Source of the DNA: JAIVGV01 sp032229975
Lineage (GTDB): Bacteria; Acidobacteriota; Blastocatellia; Pyrinomonadales; Pyrinomonadaceae
Direction of reading: 5' to 3'
Assembly: GCA_032229975.1 (NCBI GenBank)
Contig: JAVXVG010000052.1
Coordinates: 17,533-81,532, forward strand
Length of the DNA: 64,000 nucleotides
The translations under genes and the position numbers were made by a program. Shown here piece by piece: positions 60,157 to 64,000 of this stretch (the stretch's first letter is position 1; every line of letters begins with the position of its first letter). The notes under the pieces are model-generated. The model was not told the origin of the DNA. It worked only from the letters and a program-made list of their open reading frames with translations, and did not search any database.

Positions 60157-62568
60157 TCATCTGCGAGAGCGCACGCGCTCCGGGTTCTGCGACTGGCCAC
60201 CTTGAAGCGTGAACTTGTCTGTGAGATTGCCGATCAACACGTCGAAGTCTCCCGGCTCGACTATAGTTCGGTTGTCCGCGCCGACGAAAGAGAGATCATC
60301 TGGGCGCAACGTGAAACTCAGGTCGCGGCTCTGCCCCGGCTCCAAATAAATTTTCGCGAAGCGACGGACGCGCTTGCCCGGCGGACTGATGGAGGCCACC
60401 TCGTCGCGCACGTAGAGAATGACGGTCTCCTTGCCCGCGCGCGAGCCCGTGTTCGTCACGGTCAGACGGACGTTGACCGTGCCCCCGGCGGGCACACTCT
60501 TCGGCGTCACGCGCAGGTTGCTGTAAGCGAAAGTCGTGTAGCTCAGGCCCTGCCCGAACTCGAACTGCGGGCGCGTGGCGAGATTGCCGAACGACGTGTC
60601 CGTGTCCTCGAACAGCTTGCGGTCGTAGTTGAACAGATTGTTCGCCGAGCGCGGGTAGGTGAAGGGAAGTCTGCCCGAAGGGTTGTAGTCGCCCAGCAGC
60701 ACATCGGCGATGGCCGTCCCGCCTTCGTTGCCGGGGTTGTATGCCATCAGGATCGCGCGCGCGCCATCGGCGATGGGGCTGACGATGCGTGGGCGGCCCT
60801 CGACGAGTACGACGACGACGGGCTTACCTGTCGCCTCAATCGCTGCGGCGAGGCGCAACTGCGGATCGGGCAGCGTCAGGTCTGTGATGTTACCGGGCGT
60901 CTCTGTGTAAGTGCCTTCGCCGAGGCAGAGGACGACCACGTCGGCGTCGCGCGCGGCGCGCACTGCCGCAGGGATATCAACCTCTTCGTTGATGTCTGTC
61001 GGCGTGTTGTTAGAAGGCGAGCCGGGCGCACGAACGATCCTCGTGCCGGGCGCGTAAGAGAGGTTCTTACCCAACTTGCCTTCGAGGGCCTGAAGGATGG
61101 TCGGGTGATCTTTCGGATAGAGCGACTCTTCCGAGCCCTGCCAGACGTATGTCCAACCGTTGTTGAGTGAGAGGAGCGAATTCGCCGTCGGGCCCGTGAC
61201 GAAGACTTTGCGATCCTTGGCGAGCGGGAGCAGCCCGCCATCGTTCTTCAAGAGCGTCATCGACTCGCGCGCCGCATCGAGCGCCACGTCCCTCGATGAG
61301 TTCGTGCCGACGACGGAAGCGAGGGCCGGATTCGGCAGCGCGTTCTCGAAGAGTCCCAGCTCGAACTTGACGCGCAGGATTCTGCGCACGGCTTCGTCGA
61401 TGCGCGACATGGGAACTTTACCTTCTTTGACGAGGGCCAGAAGATCGTCGGCGAAACTGTAGTCGCTCGGAACCATGCTCATGTCTATTCCTGCCATGAC
61501 GGACATGCGCGTCGCTTCTTTTTCGTCAGCAGCGACGTGCCACTGTGTGACGAGTTTCTTGATGTCCTCCCAGTCGGAGACGACGAAGCCCTTGAAGCCG
61601 AGTTCGCCGCGCAGGATGTCGGTGAGTATGTGCCGGTTGATGTGGCCCGGCGTGCCGTTGATCTCGGCGGAGTTGACCATGACAGTGTGTGCACCGGCCC
61701 TCACGGCGGCGGCAAACGTCGGGAGGAAATATTCACGCAGGTAGTTTTCAGGAATCAACGCGGTCGTGCGATCCCGGCCGCTCAAGGGGAAGCTGTAGCC
61801 CATGTAGTGCTTGAGGCTCGCGGCGACGTGCGACTGCGAAGAAACGTCGTCGCCTTCGAGACCGCGCACGAAGGCCGCGCCCATGACTTTGGCGAGGTAA
61901 GGGTCTTCGCCGAACGTCTCGTAGAAGCGGGGCCATAAAGGCTGGCGACCGATGTCGAGCACGGGCGAGAACGACCACGGGATGCCTGCGGCGCGCGTCT
62001 CGGCGGCGGCGATCTCTTGCGAGCGTTGCATGAGCACAGGGTTCCACGTTGCCGCCATGCCGATCTCCTGCGGGAAGAGCGTCGAGCCCTGCACGTAGTT
62101 CGCACCGTGGATCGAGTCGATGCCGTAGAGGACGGGAATCTTCAAGCGCGTGCGCTGACTGGCCCCCTGAATCTTTCCGATGATGTCGTACCAGCGCGCG
62201 AGCGGCAACGCCTGATCCTTAACGTTTAAGATCGAGCCGACGCCGTAACGCCCGACGGCCTTTTCGAGCTTGGCCGGATCGATCTGGATCGTCTGGTCGC
62301 TGCCCGTCGAGACCATGCCGATCTCAAGCTGCGTCATCTGCCCGACCTTCTCTTCGAGCGTCATGCGCGCGAGCAACTCCTCGACGCGTCGCGTCACGTC
62401 GCGCGCGGGTCGCGTGCGCGTGGCTGATTGGAAGAAGGCGTCGCTGTCGTTCACGTCGGAGCCGGAGCCGCCTTGCGCGCCAAAGGTGCGCGCCGAAGTT
62501 TGTTGCGACTGTAGGCAAAAGGTTTGGAGACACAGCGCGGAGGCAAGTGTCAGGGCAATTATTCTCAT
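60157..62568 (-). CDS. Exported glycoside hydrolase family 3 beta-glucosidase (BglX-like)
   Basis: An 803-residue enzyme with a signal peptide (IIALTLASALCLQTFCLQSQ). The N-terminal barrel includes LLARMTLEEKVGQMTQLEIG, PVLYGIDSIHGANYVQGSTL and the nucleophile Asp in GFKGFVVSDWEDIKKL (about 330). The second alpha/beta domain contains KPVVVVLVEGRPRIV and MAYNPGNEGGTAIADVLLGD. The C-terminal fibronectin-like domain (about 680-790) reads NVRLTVTNTGSRAGKETVIL. It releases glucose from beta-gluco-oligosaccharides, completing breakdown by GH5, GH9 and GH16. It leads the minus-strand operon. Confidence 0.93.
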   Translation of the reverse strand: MRIIALTLASALCLQTFCLQSQQTSARTFGAQGGSGSDVNDSDAFFQSATRTRPARDVTRRVEELLARMTLEEKVGQMTQLEIGMVSTGSDQTIQIDPAKLEKAVGRYGVGSILNVKDQALPLARWYDIIGKIQGASQRTRLKIPVLYGIDSIHGANYVQGSTLFPQEIGMAATWNPVLMQRSQEIAAAETRAAGIPWSFSPVLDIGRQPLWPRFYETFGEDPYLAKVMGAAFVRGLEGDDVSSQSHVAASLKHYMGYSFPLSGRDRTTALIPENYLREYFLPTFAAAVRAGAHTVMVNSAEINGTPGHINRHILTDILRGELGFKGFVVSDWEDIKKLVTQWHVAADEKEATRMSVMAGIDMSMVPSDYSFADDLLALVKEGKVPMSRIDEAVRRILRVKFELGLFENALPNPALASVVGTNSSRDVALDAARESMTLLKNDGGLLPLAKDRKVFVTGPTANSLLSLNNGWTYVWQGSEESLYPKDHPTILQALEGKLGKNLSYAPGTRIVRAPGSPSNNTPTDINEEVDIPAAVRAARDADVVVLCLGEGTYTETPGNITDLTLPDPQLRLAAAIEATGKPVVVVLVEGRPRIVSPIADGARAILMAYNPGNEGGTAIADVLLGDYNPSGRLPFTYPRSANNLFNYDRKLFEDTDTSFGNLATRPQFEFGQGLSYTTFAYSNLRVTPKSVPAGGTVNVRLTVTNTGSRAGKETVILYVRDEVASISPPGKRVRRFAKIYLEPGQSRDLSFTLRPDDLSFVGADNRTIVEPGDFDVLIGNLTDKFTLQGGQSQNPERVRSRR

Positions 62569-62645
62569 GGTCGTCGGCTCGTCCTTCGGTAAGAAGCTCG
62601 CAGGAACTCGTGCCGCCCATTCTCTTTTATCGAGCCGTTTTGTTC

Positions 62646-62661
62646 AAGCAAAATTTTGCTT
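62646..62661. promoter_or_regulatory. Perfect 16-bp palindrome between divergent genes
   Basis: AAGCAAAATTTTGCTT lies in the 219-bp gap between the GH3 gene (leftward) and the cytochrome gene (rightward). It could be an operator for either. Downstream, TCGACA and TACAAT 16 bp apart (62663-62690) give a weak rightward promoter candidate. Confidence 0.4.
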
Positions 62662-62787
62662 CTCGACAAAGCGTATGCGGGAAGTACAATGTCGCTCCGA
62701 AGAATATTTTGATGAGCGGACCCGGCGCGCGCAGTCTCCTTCAACGCCGGGAACGGACGCCCTGCAGTTTCTCCGACGGTTATATTG

Positions 62788-63945
62788 ATGAGAGATCGAG
62801 TTAAGAGAGGACTGGCCCTCTCGCTCCTGCTGGTCTGCGCCTTCGTGTATTTCAGCGAGCCGCTTTTCATCAGTGGTCGGGGGCAGGTGCTGCGCGGCAA
62901 TAAACCTTTATCGAGGTGGCGTCCCGCGCACGACTACTCCGGCGTCGGCTACGCGGGTAGCACCGCCTGCGCGCAGTGTCACACGAAAGAGTCGCGCACG
63001 CAGGCATCCACACCGATGGCACATGCCGCCGAAGCCGCATCCGCTTGCGAGGTCTTGAAATCGCGCGCGCCGCTCTCCTTCACGAACGGGCCCTACACCT
63101 ACCGGATCGCGCGCGAGGGCAACCGGGCCATCTATACGGTCGGCGATGGCGCGCAAGCGATCTCGGAGCCCTTGCTCTTCTGCTTTGGGCAGGGTGTGGC
63201 CGGTCAGACCTACATCTTCGAGCACAACGGCGCGTTCTACGAGAGCCGCGTCAGCTATTTTCAGACGCCGCGTGCGCTCGGCATCACCATCCTTCACCCG
63301 CGCGCGATTCCATCGTCGCTCGAAGACGCCTTGGGCCGCCCGTTGAGCCGTGAGGCGGCGCAAGGGTGTTTTAATTGCCACACGACGGCAGCCGCCGGCG
63401 ACACGCGGCAGCAGTTCGAGCGCGCCTCGCCCGGCGTCAGTTGCGAAGCCTGTCACGGGCCCGGCGAGAGACACGTGGCGGCGATGAAGTCCAAAAATTT
63501 TAACGACCCGCAAATCTTCAACCCGGCTCGTCTCGGCGCGCTCGAACTATCGCAAGAATTTTGCGGCGCGTGCCACCAGAGTTTCGACACGGTGATGTCG
63601 CTCGACGCTCAAGGCGGGGCCGCTAACATACGCTTCCAGCCCTATCGCATCTACAACAGCCGGGGCCACCTCATCGACGACCCGCGCATGAGCTGCGTCG
63701 CCTGCCACGATCCACACGACCAGTTGCAGCACGACACAGCCTACTACGACGCGAAGTGTCTCGCCTGTCACCTCTCAACCGTCAAAGAGATGAAGACGCA
63801 GGTGCGTGCGGCCCCCGCCTGTCCCGTCAGCACGAAGCAATGCGTGACGTGCCATATGCCCAAAGTCGAGCTGCCGGAGATGCACTACAAGTTCACGGAT
63901 CATTGGATTCGCATCGTCAAGCCGGGCGAGGCGACGCCGAGATGA
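62788..63945 (+). CDS. Membrane-anchored or exported seven-haem cytochrome c
   Basis: A 385-residue protein with an N-terminal hydrophobic signal or anchor (ALSLLLVCAFVYFS). Seven CxxCH haem sites are visible in order: CAQCH, CFNCH, CEACH, CGACH, CVACH, CLACH and CVTCH. Spacing resembles cytochrome c554 / NrfB-like electron-transfer proteins; the YAGSTACAQCHTKE start is common in Acidobacteria and Planctomycetes. Additional histidines (TPMAH, HDPHDQLQH) can provide distal ligands. The gene partner is not visible since the window ends 55 bp later. Its first codon is ATG at 62788, with TTG at 62785 also in frame. Confidence 0.9.
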   Translation: MRDRVKRGLALSLLLVCAFVYFSEPLFISGRGQVLRGNKPLSRWRPAHDYSGVGYAGSTACAQCHTKESRTQASTPMAHAAEAASACEVLKSRAPLSFTNGPYTYRIAREGNRAIYTVGDGAQAISEPLLFCFGQGVAGQTYIFEHNGAFYESRVSYFQTPRALGITILHPRAIPSSLEDALGRPLSREAAQGCFNCHTTAAAGDTRQQFERASPGVSCEACHGPGERHVAAMKSKNFNDPQIFNPARLGALELSQEFCGACHQSFDTVMSLDAQGGAANIRFQPYRIYNSRGHLIDDPRMSCVACHDPHDQLQHDTAYYDAKCLACHLSTVKEMKTQVRAAPACPVSTKQCVTCHMPKVELPEMHYKFTDHWIRIVKPGEATPR

Positions 63946-64000
63946 GCCGATGAAGTTGGAACGCGGAACGATGAACTGAAGATGGGTTTTCTGTTCATCG

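Overview
This 64 kb window is high-GC bacterial chromosome. It best fits an Acidobacteriota-type soil bacterium (Blastocatellia or Pyrinomonas-like); that placement is inferred from gene content only. The pointers are a sigma factor of the TIGR02999 type next to a TPR-tailed Ser/Thr kinase, several further Ser/Thr kinases, an Oar-like TonB receptor with an N-terminal carboxypeptidase-regulatory domain and no SusD, two CRTAC1 (VCBS plus ASPIC/UnbV) proteins, a sortilin/BNR-type secreted protein and a multihaem cytochrome. No phage, complete insertion sequence, CRISPR array or rRNA was seen.

Layout. 1-4.3 kb: housekeeping genes, namely hutH (running off the left edge), a DUF2270 membrane protein, an AlkA-type glycosylase, tadA and tRNA-Ser(CGA), followed by a MITE-like inverted-repeat element. 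4.3-16.5 kb: a phospho-signalling island. It holds three secreted or periplasmic proteins (TPR, a 204-residue unknown, double PDZ), kinase and PP2C phosphatase overlapping by ATGA, a PEGA-tailed kinase, an FHA-TM-trypsin protein, and divergently a sigma factor with a TPR kinase. 16.7-30.4 kb: mixed genes, namely VKOR, a YbjN-like protein, a TonB C-terminal-domain protein, a 1159-residue BNR protein, a stand-alone molybdopterin oxidoreductase with unusual features, and two CRTAC1 proteins. 30.6-62.6 kb: a large carbohydrate-utilisation region. 62.8 kb to the end: a seven-haem cytochrome c.

The carbohydrate region works as a unit in inference. A strong promoter carrying two tandem LacI-type operators drives a TonB-dependent receptor. 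Then come TPR, ConA-like and GH2 genes, a LacI regulator, GH43, a complete YtfQ-YtfR-YtfT-YjfF type ABC importer with a second GH43 between its permeases, a PhyH dioxygenase, GH172 (DUF2961) and GH92. The YtfQ-type importer is known for furanose sugars, and GH43 and GH172 include furanosidases, so the region reads as a furanoside-glycan pathway: outer-membrane uptake, trimming by lipid-anchored or secreted enzymes, and furanose import. A second block (GH5 facing GH16-GH9, with an unknown protein and GH3) is a beta-glucan or cellulose set.

Non-coding structure is unusually rich. There are three copies of a hairpin family built from AGAGGTT/AGAGGTC heptamers, two copies of a nested palindrome family, two MITE-like inverted repeats of about 111-115 bp, and a 21-bp perfect terminator stem whose arms resemble those MITE ends.
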